From positions 248,001 through 312,000 of the forward strand of contig QNQO01009177.1 in assembly GCA_003290165.1 (NCBI GenBank): a stretch of DNA of 64,000 nucleotides, read 5' to 3'. This document shows, one piece after another, positions 1 through 8,931 of this stretch (within the stretch, counting starts at the first letter, position 1; the number at the start of each line of letters is the position of its first letter). The stretch is from Berberis thunbergii (Eukaryota; Streptophyta; Magnoliopsida; Ranunculales; Berberidaceae). The notes beneath the pieces are model-generated. The model had not been told where the DNA came from. It worked only from the letters and a program-made list of their open reading frames with translations, and made no database searches. The translations under genes and the position numbers were made by a program.

Positions 1-502
1 ACCGAATGCTAACACTCATAATTTTTTATTGAAGATTGACGCTGAATAGGTGATTACTGCTATAAAATTGCTTTCATATTCCCTGTGTCTCATACTAAGT
101 GAAGTTGTATCTATTCAAGATTCATTGGGCCTCAATTATTAAAAGGCTTTGGCCTCCACCCAGCATCATACTTTCAAAGTTTTCCAAATTCCAAGCTAAC
201 GTTTTGAATAGTTTCAACATTAGTCTCTTTTTTAACATTTTTTTGTTAATGGCAAAACTTGGTGACAAGACTATTGACTCGCTTTGCTCAAATTCAAAAT
301 CCGATCATCTAATAACGGAACAATAAGTAAGAAATGCAAAAGTTCGAATTACAAACCTGGTGCGGTTCTCTCTCTCGACCTTTCTAGTCTCAGTGTCTTG
401 TTCCAAACCCTAACAGATTCATCAGAAGAAAAGTAAAACATACAAAATCACCATGAAGTTTTCCAAGTTCACAACAATAAGATAGAAAGATTGCGGACAA
501 AC
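1..502 (-). other. probable first intron of the left-edge host gene
   Basis: This sequence lies downstream, on the minus strand, of the coding exon at 503-562. A GT donor stands directly after that exon at 502-501. I see no second exon that I can support before the window edge. The short open frames here (for example 99-326 on the plus strand) have no recognisable motif. The stretch is AT-rich and intron-like. Inferred intron; the rest of the gene is outside the window. Confidence 0.4.
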
Positions 503-562
503 CTGATCGAGAGTGAACTCTTCTGGTGCATCGGAATCATCGGAAGAATCTCTATCTACCAT
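503..562 (-). CDS. first coding exon of a host gene with an acidic N-terminus (partial)
   Basis: Reading down from 562, an ATG opens a short acidic reading frame: MVDRDSSDDSDAPEEFTLDQ. It ends in CAG at 505-503 followed by a GT donor at 502-501, the usual shape of a plant first exon. An upstream in-frame ATG at 616 would add about 18 residues. I prefer the 562 start because the acidic Asp/Ser/Glu-rich stretch begins there. Acidic N-termini of this type occur in small nucleolar rRNA-processing proteins (UTP16/Bud21-like), but 20 residues are too few to assign a family. The rest of the gene lies beyond the left edge. Its promoter would lie in about 563-990, next to retrotransposon copy A. Confidence 0.5.
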
Positions 563-779
563 CTTTTTCCGGAGCGTGCAGTCTTTTGGGGGTTTAGGGT
601 TTTTGCTGCAGAGCAATTTGGAATAAGAGGAGAGGTTTTACAATGGCAAGTGCTGTGCGCATCCAAACTTCCTCGTAGTTTACACCACGGAAATAGATAA
701 TGATACATTGCCATTCCCTCTAGCAATTTCCACAATTTCCATTTGTCACCAGCGAAGGCAGTTAGCGTCCACAAGGCGA

Positions 780-985
780 GGAGGGTGTATCCAATTAAGG
801 ATTGCTAGGGATTGCAAAATACAGGGGTATTCAATTAAGGATTTGAAAAAATACATCTAAATTCAGGAATATATGTATTATGAAGGATTATATTAAAATC
901 CATCAAAATCATGGGATATTCAATTCGTCATTTTTTATGATAGATGAAATTGTCACCCAATCATGGTCATACACGTGGCTCAAGT
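780..985. repeat. AT-rich dispersed repeat with internal 'attcaattaaggat' copies
   Basis: Between the host exon and the LTR the DNA carries 'atccaattaaggatt' (about 789) and 'attcaattaaggattt' (about 829), followed by AT-rich sequence and 'attcaattcgtca' (about 920). This resembles small non-autonomous DNA transposons of plants. I could not find matching terminal inverted repeats or a target duplication, so the class is open. It would also contain part of the promoter of the minus-strand gene. Nothing else recognisable lies between 563 and 993. Confidence 0.3.
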
Positions 986-993
986 CACCATAC

Positions 994-1550
994 TGATGCA
1001 TCCAAAAATCGTTCTTCTGTAAGTTTGACCTGCAAAACCACTGTTAAACTGCCAACGACCACCTTTTTGTGATCGAACGCACTCCGATGCTTAAGTCAGT
1101 AACTTTGTTAGAAAAATGAAATAAATCGAGACAAAACTTAATTAAAGTTACATACATTTGTCGAATGTTCCTTTTACCTTTTATAATGGTTGTAGTTAGC
1201 TCTCTGCGTGACTTAAGCATGTGAGGCGCAACGGAATGAGATGTTTCTGTAACAGTCTCCTCCTTAATGGAGATACGTTTGCGGAGGCGTAGGTCTCTTC
1301 ACGGCTCTTTCTTGGTTCGACGTTTTTTCTTCTTTATGAGAGAACGCGCATTGGGTTTGATTCGTCTGGGCCTAGATTCGGATTTTGCTTACACCTCCTT
1401 AGTGGTGGGGCCTAGTCTGGGCCCCTATAATTGGCCTCAATCTTTCTGGGCTTTATGGGATGGCCCAATAGATCAGGCGTTGTATTCTCGTAATGAAATT
1501 CTATGTCATGAGTACGGCCGTGATGATCAGTCTTTTTTTATGTGTCATCA
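994..1550 (-). repeat. 3' LTR of copy A
   Basis: Read on the minus strand the repeat starts TGATGACACAT at 1550 and ends GGATGCATCA at 994, giving TG...CA ends and a length of 557 bp. It is collinear with the reverse complement of 20967-21522 (LTR B). Shared blocks include the 'cgattttt' region near the 3' end, 'gaaacatctcc...ttgcgcctcacatg', and the start with its A-run. A purine-rich tract lies immediately upstream. The flank beyond 994 is not primer-binding-site sequence, so this is a true outer edge. Confidence 0.75.
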
Positions 1551-1564
1551 GCTACTCCCCCCTT
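1551..1564 (-). other. polypurine tract of copy A
   Basis: On the minus strand the 14 bases AAGGGGGGAGTAGC directly precede the LTR start TGATGACA. The equivalent tract in copy B is AAAGGGGAGTAGC (20954-20966). This is the expected site of plus-strand priming in an LTR retrotransposon, and it fixes the transcriptional direction of the copy as minus. Confidence 0.75.
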
Positions 1565-1866
1565 AATTAGTGGGTATGTTCAAGTATCCACTAATTGTGT
1601 GATGGTTTTTTTATTACAACATTATAGCTTGGTTAGTGCCCTTGCTATCTGTCACTATTGTTTTCTCTTTGTTGTTTCATTCGCATGTTCATTTTGTTGC
1701 GATTAAGGGATTTCATGTGACTGTCACACCCTGCATGTTCTCCAAGGTCGGTACTTTCGTTTCTCGTTCCTATAAAAAGGAGAAGTTATGTGTATGTTCT
1801 TCTTCCTTTTGCATCTTCTCACTTTCTTTTTGTTAACCTTTTGCTCTTTTGCCTTCGTTTTATAGT

Positions 1867-4002
1867 CATGTCTAAATCTAGAGTTTTGGGTGGCGATGCT
1901 TTTGCCGTTTGCGAAGCTTTCTTCAAGCCCTGTTGAGCGACACGCGTGACTCTGGACAGCATCCGTCACAACTACTCGTTGCCCAATGATTTGGAGATTG
2001 TTCTCCCTGGAGATGACGACAGTCCATGTCGTTCTCGGTCTGGATACATTGTTTTGTATCCAAGTATGTTCCATTATGGTTTCAGGCTGTCGGCTCCTTC
2101 TATCATCTAGGAGTACTTGGATTTGGTTGGAATTGCTCCGGCTCAACTTGTTCCTAACTGTTGGAAGGTACTGACATCGACCTTGGGGAGGGTTGTTGCT
2201 GCTCGCATCCCTTTAAATGTTATGGTTTTGCATTCTCTGCTAGGGTTTAGTGTGGACCCTAGTTACACTTGTCGTTTGCGTTCTCCTCCCTACTTCGAGG
2301 ACCTGCAAGAAGAGTATGTGGGGTGGTCGAGATCCTGGTTTTACGCCTCTCTTTCTTCTGACCATTTTAGGTTTCGTGGGAATCAAATTCCGTGATCATT
2401 CCAGGAGCCTAAGAAGGTTGAGCTATCATTTTATTTGGAAGAGCAGGATTTTCGTCGTCAGTTTTGTGATCTTTCCCGAGTATCGATAAAAGATTTCCTT
2501 ATTTCGGACGTTGTTGTCTGTGGTGGTCTGCTTTCACCGAGTAGGGCAAGCATTGCTTCTGAGGTTACTGTTGCGCATGTCAGCGATATAGAAGTCCATG
2601 TTTTGCTTGAGGTCCTAGGAACACTGGTCCAATTGTTAAGAAAAAGAAAGTTCCAAGGCCTCCTAGCCCCTCCAAGATATTGGTTGTCAGTTCCGATCGT
2701 GTCTCGAAGAGAAAGAAGTTTGCTTCTTCTGTCCTTGAATCTGTCAGGACCCCTTCTCATCTTGCCTCTCTTCAGAAGGGGGGTCGTGGGTCGTGATACG
2801 GGTGATGATTCCTCTGCTCGTGAGGACGAAGAGGCCAATCGGGTCCTCGAGGTAAGTAAGACACAGGTTTCCCACCCTCTGAACGATCATGAGAAAAAGC
2901 TTGTTGCTTCTTATGGCTTGCCGAATTCTGTCAGCCTCTCAATTGATGATTCGCGCATCATCGAGAATAAAAGGTTTTAGCTGGGTGTTTGGTTGTCGAA
3001 TAATCCAAAGGGTACTAAGACTTTGGATGATTTTGATTATGATTCGTTAGCATGGGATCAAGTTGATGTTTGTTCTCGAGATCACAAGCTTATTGTTTCT
3101 TCTGTTGTGACAAAAACTTTGGGATTTCGTGCTTCTCATCATGCTCCTTCTGTCCTTGGCGAGACCTTCTGCCTTCTGAGGCTGATGTGCAAGATAGACG
3201 ATTGGCGAACAAAACTCCAATGCCCGTGCGTCAACCACGTCGTGATATTGTCGATGGCCTTCAGCGTCTCATGAAGGGGTTGACGCATCTTACTTACGTG
3301 GTCGTCATGAGTGTAGACTATAAGGCATATTGTGATTAGGTTGCTCATGACGAGCGAAAGCTTTCGGGACACATTTTGGTTCTTTCTTATGTTCTTCATC
3401 GAATGGATTTGTTGAAGGCGCAGTGCACGGAACATGAGAAGGTTGTGGACTCTGGGCGAGAGTTATTGAGGGAACTGGAGGTTGCGCGTGATGCGTTTGC
3501 TTCCTACCTTGAGACATCCGAGGTGGAATTAGGCAAGTTGCCCTCCCATCTGGATGTTGTTGAGCAAAGGTTGTCTGACCGAAAGGCCGAACATGACGAG
3601 GCTATTCGCTTCACCAACTAGTGTTCTGCCAAGCTTAAGGTTGCTACCGCTCGCATCATTGAGCTGAATTCTGAGTTTGTTGAGACCAAGTCGGCGGTCA
3701 CTGCTAAACTTGCCAATTTTGACAAAGAGTTAGTGTCTACCCAAGCCAAGCTGTCAGCTGTTAAAGAGAAGTTGAAGGCAACGGAGGTTGCAAACTTTAA
3801 GAGAGTGGTTGAGGATCGCCATGATTTTTTAGATTTTCTGGAAACACAAGGTTTGAACATGTCCCTCTACCACAGCCTTGATGAGCAGGAATTCAACGAT
3901 GTCGAAGAGCTTGTTTTGGATTCAATGGGTGATTCAGATGTCGAGGAACCCGATAACCCTACGCTTCTTGAAGATGTTGTTCACGATAGTGATTCCTCTT
4001 AG
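1867..4002 (+). pseudogene. antisense extra ORF of copy A ('putative gypsy type transposon' domain plus coiled coil)
   Basis: A degenerate reading frame begins at ATG 1867 and ends with a Ser/Asp-rich tail before the stop at about 4002. It is broken by stops, for example at about 1935, 2109 and 2394. The N-terminal third carries the hallmark of the plant 'putative gypsy type transposon' family (Pfam Transposase_28): a FHYGFRLSAP block, then EYLDLVGIAPAQLVPN at about 2112-2160. The C-terminal half is a long heptad-rich region (about 3400-3850) ending DSDVEEPDNPTLLEDVV. The same protein occurs in copy B and, divergently, in copy C. Its function is unknown. It lies convergent to pol, so expression would need its own antisense promoter. 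Confidence 0.75.
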
Positions 4003-4449
4003 TTTTTTTTTTTTTGTAATCTCATTTTTTTAGAAGATAAATGGAAAATTTGTTATTTCACATTTTTGTGTCATGTATGTCTAGCTTGTTTATCTTTTAC
4101 TTATGACATTTTTGGGAGATTTCTGACTTCGGTCATTCAGATTTTTGTGGGTGGCTTCGATACTCGACATTCTAGTCGTATAGAAGCTTTAGTTTACGGA
4201 GTCATGTTTCTTATTCGGATTGCGATGTCATAAGTTACAGTCGACGTAAAGTTTGGCAATTATGTCCTAGTATTTTTTTACTTCCTGGTTGATCAGGCCA
4301 TAATTTTTTATGTTTGACTCGTTCGTCCAACATATTTGTTTGCTCGATACTCTAATCATGCTGAGTGTTCTCTCGAGTATGTTTTTAATTTGACTTTTGT
4401 CTTGATCATATTTGGTTGTTTCGAAATTCAGAGTGAAAGACTTTATTGA
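4003..4449. other. intergenic spacer between the antisense ORF and pol of copy A
   Basis: This non-coding spacer lies between the two convergent reading frames of copy A. It is collinear with the reverse complement of about 18225-18660 in copy B, with shared blocks around 'cgacattctagtcgta' and 'tgctcgatactctaat'. Both transcripts would end here. I see no further gene. Confidence 0.6.
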
Positions 4450-4690
4450 TAATATTTTTTTAAATGCTCTACATTCCATGGCTGAGGTATCATTTCGCCC
4501 ACTTTGTCTTCCAACTAGTATGGTCCAGGTCTGTTGATTTTTGTCACTCGATAGGGTCCTTCCTAGTTTGGGTTAAGTTTGCTTGCGTCGGGCTCTTTCA
4601 TGTTTAGTTGGACTTGTCGTAGCACCCAGTCTCCGACGTTGAAGTTTCGGATATGTACCTTTTTATTATAGAACCCCGCCATGCGTTGTC
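4450..4690 (-). pseudogene. integrase C-terminal remnant of copy A (distal part)
   Basis: The minus strand encodes the chromodomain-less integrase tail typical of Tat elements, including RNFNVGDWVLRQV-like and KLNPN..GPY-like blocks, and ends near 4450. It is contiguous with 15242-16213 once CACTA-1 is removed; the intact order can be read in copy B at 17945-18220. It is disrupted by stops. Confidence 0.7.
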
Positions 4691-4719
4691 AGTATACTAC
4701 ACCAAAAGGTCAGTTTAGC

Positions 4720-5060
4720 TACGCCGAGCTGGCCACGGTTCTAAACCGTTGGTTTATTTGCCACGGCTAAAAACCGTAGCTATAATGACCAACGACTTAA
4801 AATCGTGGAAAAAAACTGGCAACGGCTGAAAACTGTTGGTTTATTGACCACGGCAAAAAACCGTGGCTATAACTAGCAACGGCCTAAAACCGTAGGTAAT
4901 AGTAGCAACGGCTCAAAACAGTGGGTACTAGTAGCAACGGCTCCAAACAGTGGGTAATAGTAGAAATGGCTTAAAACCGTTGCAAAAAAAAAAACTTGGC
5001 CACGGTTTAAAACCGTGGCTACTAGTAGCAACAGCTCAAAACCGTGGCAACCTAAAAAGC
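4720..5060. repeat. left subterminal palindrome array of CACTA-1
   Basis: Repeated units of the form ccacggtt-taaaaccgttggt or gcaacggct-aaaaccgtggc alternate with short AT-rich spacers. Each unit is itself a near-palindrome around aacggt...accgt. In CACTA transposons such subterminal motifs are the binding sites of the element's TNPA-type protein. This array contains the 'ttggttta' variant also seen at the right end of CACTA-3. Confidence 0.85.
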
Positions 5061-5067
5061 TGAAAAA

Positions 5068-5429
5068 AAAAATTGGGCGGGCTATTTTGGCGCTCGACTT
5101 CAACCTTCTCCTCCACTCGACTCCACTCGCCTGCTCCCTCCACTCGACATCGACCCTCTCTGCTCCCCTCTACTCCACTCGAAGCTCCTCCTTCCCTGCT
5201 CCCTCCCTCGACTCTACTCCACTCGCCTGCTCACTCCACTCGACTTCCCTGCTCCCTCCTCAACTCCCCTCCTCCCCTCCTTCCCTCCTCCCTCGACTTC
5301 CCTGCTCCTCCCTCGACTTCCCTCCTCGCCTCCTTCCCTGGTCTTCCCTCCTTACTCGGCGTCTTCAACCTCCAAACCATTTGCAAAATCGATCAGCGAC
5401 TGCAACCTCGAAACCATTCTCTCGTACAG
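5068..5429 (+). promoter_or_regulatory. leader-like pyrimidine-rich block with splice donor, CACTA-1
   Basis: Directly inside the array lies a C/T-rich simple-sequence block built on 'ctccactcgac' and 'cctcctccctcgacttccctgct' motifs. It ends in tcgtacag followed by gtactctctctct (GT at 5430), then 'gaaattagggttcctgaatc'. This looks like a plant 5' leader with a first-intron donor. Frames across it (5015-5545, 5073-5459) are low-complexity and probably not coding. It sits upstream of all captured exons and in their direction. Promoter activity is inferred. Confidence 0.4.
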
Positions 5430-6970
5430 GTACTCTCTCTCTCGTTGTTTTCTTTTTGATGAAATTAGGGTTCCTGAATCTAGAGTTTTTTTTATTTAGA
5501 GGTTATGAATTTCTAGGGTTCCTGAATTGTTTTTTGAATCTGTAGGTTTTATTTAGAGGTTTTTTGAAATTAGGGTTTGTATCTGGAATTTGACGTTATT
5601 TCAACTTGATTTCATAGTCGAGTTTGTAGTTCACAAGTTTCAGTATGGTTATAGAACCTTAAAACCACAAGGGTTGCTTGAATAAGACAATGTTGATGGT
5701 GATGCTTAGCAGTGGGAGAAATAGATTTTGGGTCCTTGACTGGACTATGTGTGATCCCAGTAGCCTGGGCTTGATGTAATTAGGTTTTTTCTCCAGGTTT
5801 CAATTGCATTTCTGATTTGGCAAAGGTAAACAAAATCAATATTCATCGAGATTTGTGTTTGACCTTAGTTGTTTGAAATTCACAGTGAGTATGACTTGTT
5901 CATCCTCTAAAAAAGTTGATTTTGCTACAATTAGATGGTGGTTGACAAGTTTCGTTCGGTCAAGTAAAGGAGAAAAATCAAGTAAAAATGTTTCTTATAG
6001 GCCTTTTCGGTTAGGTTGTGTGTTTTCACCTACTTGTATGAAGCGTGGGGATTGGAAATACTATAAGGTTACTTGAATCTATTCATATCTGGCTCAAGAT
6101 TTTAGCTAGGTTGAACCTCTTATTTAAAATTGGAGTCTCTTTCCTTTCCTTGTAGGAGAATTTTAATTATGTTGGTTGGTTATGATATTTAGAAGGGAAT
6201 TCACATACATACGTAGAATAGTTGTATTTAGTATGTTATATGGTACATGACATGGTACGTCGGACCTAATTTTGAACTTGCATGGTAGCTAGTCAAATGT
6301 AGTTAGGACCACAAGTGCCACCATTTTCTCAATTTGTTCATCCATTCTCATGATTCCAACCAACATATAAAGGAGTAGATATTCTTCTGAGTATGAATGA
6401 TTACTTCTCAACTCTTCCACCCTGTAGTAGTCTGAGTGTAACATCATATGAACATTCTAACTTGTAAAACACTTTGTTGGGAATCCAGGGTCTTAAGTTT
6501 GAACCTAGATTTGGATTTCTGCAATAAGTATTAGTGTGTATGATGACTCGCACCATGGAAAATCGCTAACCAACCAATGGACTATAAACTTTGTCAATAT
6601 GGGCAACTGGTATTACATCTTAAATTAATCTCTTATATATCAAAATGTTATCGCTTGTAAAATGACTTTCCAATGAAAAGGCCATAAATGGTTTTCTTTC
6701 CTTGAAAATATTATTTTGTTATTATCATGTCCAAGAGCTTATTTCTTTGAACTATCACCTTTAATTAGAAAATTTGAAGGTGATGACAAACATTCATGCT
6801 CATAGAAAAAGTAATTGCTAACAAAATAATTGCTACACAACGAGCAAAATAAAACTTAATTGACATGAGAATCGGTATATTTTACAAGGATTCAATGCTT
6901 ATTTCTTTTTATGCTTTCCATGTGCTATGTAGTATGATTTTTCGAATTATATTCTTAAGAACAACTACAA
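5430..6970 (+). other. CACTA-1 interior without a recognised gene
   Basis: AT-rich, intron-like DNA. An open frame at 5855-6076 is Lys/Ser-rich and not recognised. Nothing here is supported as an exon. Confidence 0.4.
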
Positions 6971-7230
6971 GCAAGGCTGACAGGAAAGCAACATTAGATG
7001 CAGCCTCATGGATGTTCAATATTGTTAGCTTTGTTGGAAATTATCATAGTAAACAAAGCATTGATGGCTACATATGGTTTCAATTTTGGTATTTTCTGTG
7101 AACTATCAATGTTTTTTGTTTTTCATTTTCTTATGCTTTCTTCCGTTGGAATTATCATAGTAAACAAAGCATTGATGGCTACATATGGTTTCAGTTTCGG
7201 TATTTTCTTTGAACTCTCAATGTTTTTTGT
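6971..7230 (+). pseudogene. captured fragment of a nucleotide-sugar (URGT/UXT-type) transporter, internally repeated
   Basis: The plus strand encodes KADRKATLDAASWMFNIVS, then IIIVNKALMATYGFSFG. This is the first cytosolic segment and first membrane helix of plant Golgi nucleotide-sugar transporters in the drug/metabolite (KT/TPT) superfamily. A one-base gain near 7040 (gttggaaattat instead of gttggaattat) breaks the frame in the first copy. A second copy of the VNKALMATYGF segment lies at 7146-7205 and is in frame. A following unit with 'gaactctcaatgttttttg' recurs up to about 7350. The exon is truncated, so this is a gene relic. The family is confident; the substrate class is inferred. Confidence 0.65.
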
Positions 7231-8041
7231 TTTTTCATTTTCTTATGTTTTCCATCTAGTTGCGTGCTTACTTTCAGTTTCGGTAATTTCTTTGAACTCT
7301 CAATGTTTTTTGTTTTTCATTTTGTTATGCTTTCCATCTAGTTGCGTGCTTACTTTTAATGCATTTTGACGAGAGGTTTTTAAGTTGGAAAGCTTAGACT
7401 ATTATCTTTAATTGCTCAAAAGATAAAACATGCAGAGTGCAGATTCCTACACTCAATGTAATAACTCCAGCATTACTTGACAACTAGTGAAGTTTAGTAA
7501 GATTATGAGTCTCTTCAGCTAGAAGTGATGCATGGTCTAACCATTGAATTTGGAAAGGGGAGAATTCATGTTATTAGTCAGGTTCTCAGCTACAAATATA
7601 AATGGATAATCCATAGGATGAGAGTTATTTTCGTTTTAACAAAGAGATTTTATTACTGTATCTAATTCAGAGTCCAAATCAATGAGGGTTTTTTTCTTTG
7701 TATGTGGATTTTTCATCATTTAGTGATTGGTGCTTCCCGTTCAATAGTCAAGTCCTAGTAGACTTTACTTCAAGCAAATAATAATAGAAACATATATATT
7801 TTTTCCCATTATTTTTAAATGCTTTTATAAAATGCAACTTATAATGTCTTAAGAACAACTTTAATAAGATTTTAAGAGTATAGTACATTATTACATTCAT
7901 CATTTTATTGGTTTGCTCCCTAAAACTAAAATAGATTCATTTTATTACATCCTTAGTAACTTTTTTTCAAGAAATTCCGTTCGTGTAATTTATTTATTTG
8001 CCCCCTAAAACTAAAATAGATTCATTTTCCTCCTGTTGTAG
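7231..8041 (+). other. tandem-repeat tail and AT-rich spacer
   Basis: From 7100 to about 7350 a unit containing 'caatgttttttgtttttcattt' and 'ccatctagttgcgtgctta' occurs two to three times. After that, to 8041, the DNA is AT-rich with no supported exon. A 31-base stretch (gccccctaaaa...ttcatttt) also occurs twice, at about 7915 and 8000. Confidence 0.5.
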
Positions 8042-8123
8042 GATAATTGCCTTGCGGAAAGCAGAAAATGAGGAAGAGAGAAAAGCAAGGGAGAAGATCC
8101 GTCAGAAACTCGAAGAGGATAAG
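8042..8123 (+). pseudogene. captured exon of a UBX-domain protein (PUX-like)
   Basis: After an AG acceptor (8040-8041) the frame reads IIALRKAENEEERKAREKIR and continues QKLEEDK to a GT donor at 8124. This charged helix precedes the UBX domain in plant UBX-containing proteins, which are adaptors of the CDC48/p97 ATPase. Only one exon is present and the UBX fold itself is absent. Retained splice sites show that genomic DNA, not cDNA, was copied. Confidence 0.65.
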
Positions 8124-8400
8124 GTATTGGTTTACTGTACACTTTCAATGTAGCTGCTGTAGAACCATAGTCAGTTATTGGTCATATTTGACACATCATT
8201 TGATATCATAAAATATGCTACGTTGATGGTATATTTGTCTAACCATTCTATATCAGAACCTAATTCTTGCTATATGGTATTTTCACAGAATAAAGCTGTT
8301 TCTGGTCTCACTCATGCTACAAATCAATTTTTGCCTTCTCCTCTGTATGCTCCATTTGAAGTTTCCATACCAGTTAGATGGAGCTAGGCTGAGGTTACAG

Positions 8401-8931
8401 TATGGAAACAGAAGGCTGGATAGTGCCTATGAAGATGCAATGCAAATAGCTTCAGGGAAACCAAGAGGCTGCCCTATTTTCTTGTTCTTCTCAGTGAGTA
8501 TCCCGCCTTTCCATTGCGTGCACAAATTTCATGATCATGTGATATGTTTTGTATCCCTCGATGTTATGGTAGTTAAAAAACAGACTATACTGATTGTTCT
8601 AAGCAGCATGATCAGATACTGACCTGCTTGTTTTAAAGCCCTGCTTTGCATGATGTATTTTTATATACCAAATTTCTCTCTTATGATTGTTTTGCTGTAA
8701 CAAGGTTCTCCCATGCAGGTTAATGCAAGTGGGCAGTTTTGTGGTGTTGCAGAAATGATTGGTCTTGTTGACTTTCACAAGGATATGGATTTCTGGCAAC
8801 ATGACAAATGGAATGGTAGCTTCCCTGTCAAGTGGCATATAGTAAAGGATGTGCCAAACTCTAACTTTAGGCGCATCATTCTGGAGAACAATGAATATAG
8901 ACCAGTAACTAATAGCAGAGACACACAAGAG
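8401..8931 (+). pseudogene. captured YTH-domain (ECT/YTHDF-type m6A reader) fragment, two exons
   Basis: Exon 1 (8401-8493) encodes RRLDSAYEDAMQIASGKPRG and CPIFLFFS. Exon 2 (8719-8931) encodes [39 protein letters not shown] and a segment ending NSRDTQE. Both have canonical AG/GT borders. This is the core of the YTH fold, which binds N6-methyladenosine in RNA. The tryptophan of [12 protein letters not shown] corresponds to one of the m6A-cage positions in the family. The N-terminal YTH strand and the C-terminal helix are missing, so it cannot fold alone. It lies in sense orientation to the leader of CACTA-1. Confidence 0.85.

Noticed and set aside
4720..5060. Regularly spaced 20-base repeats suggesting a CRISPR-like array
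   Set aside because: The repeats are palindromic, variable and located just inside CACTA terminal repeats. The DNA is plant nuclear. They are subterminal transposon motifs.
5015..5545. 176-codon plus-strand frame read as a Ser/Pro-rich protein
   Set aside because: The sequence is a C/T simple repeat open in two frames at once (also 5073-5459). It is leader-like DNA, not a gene.
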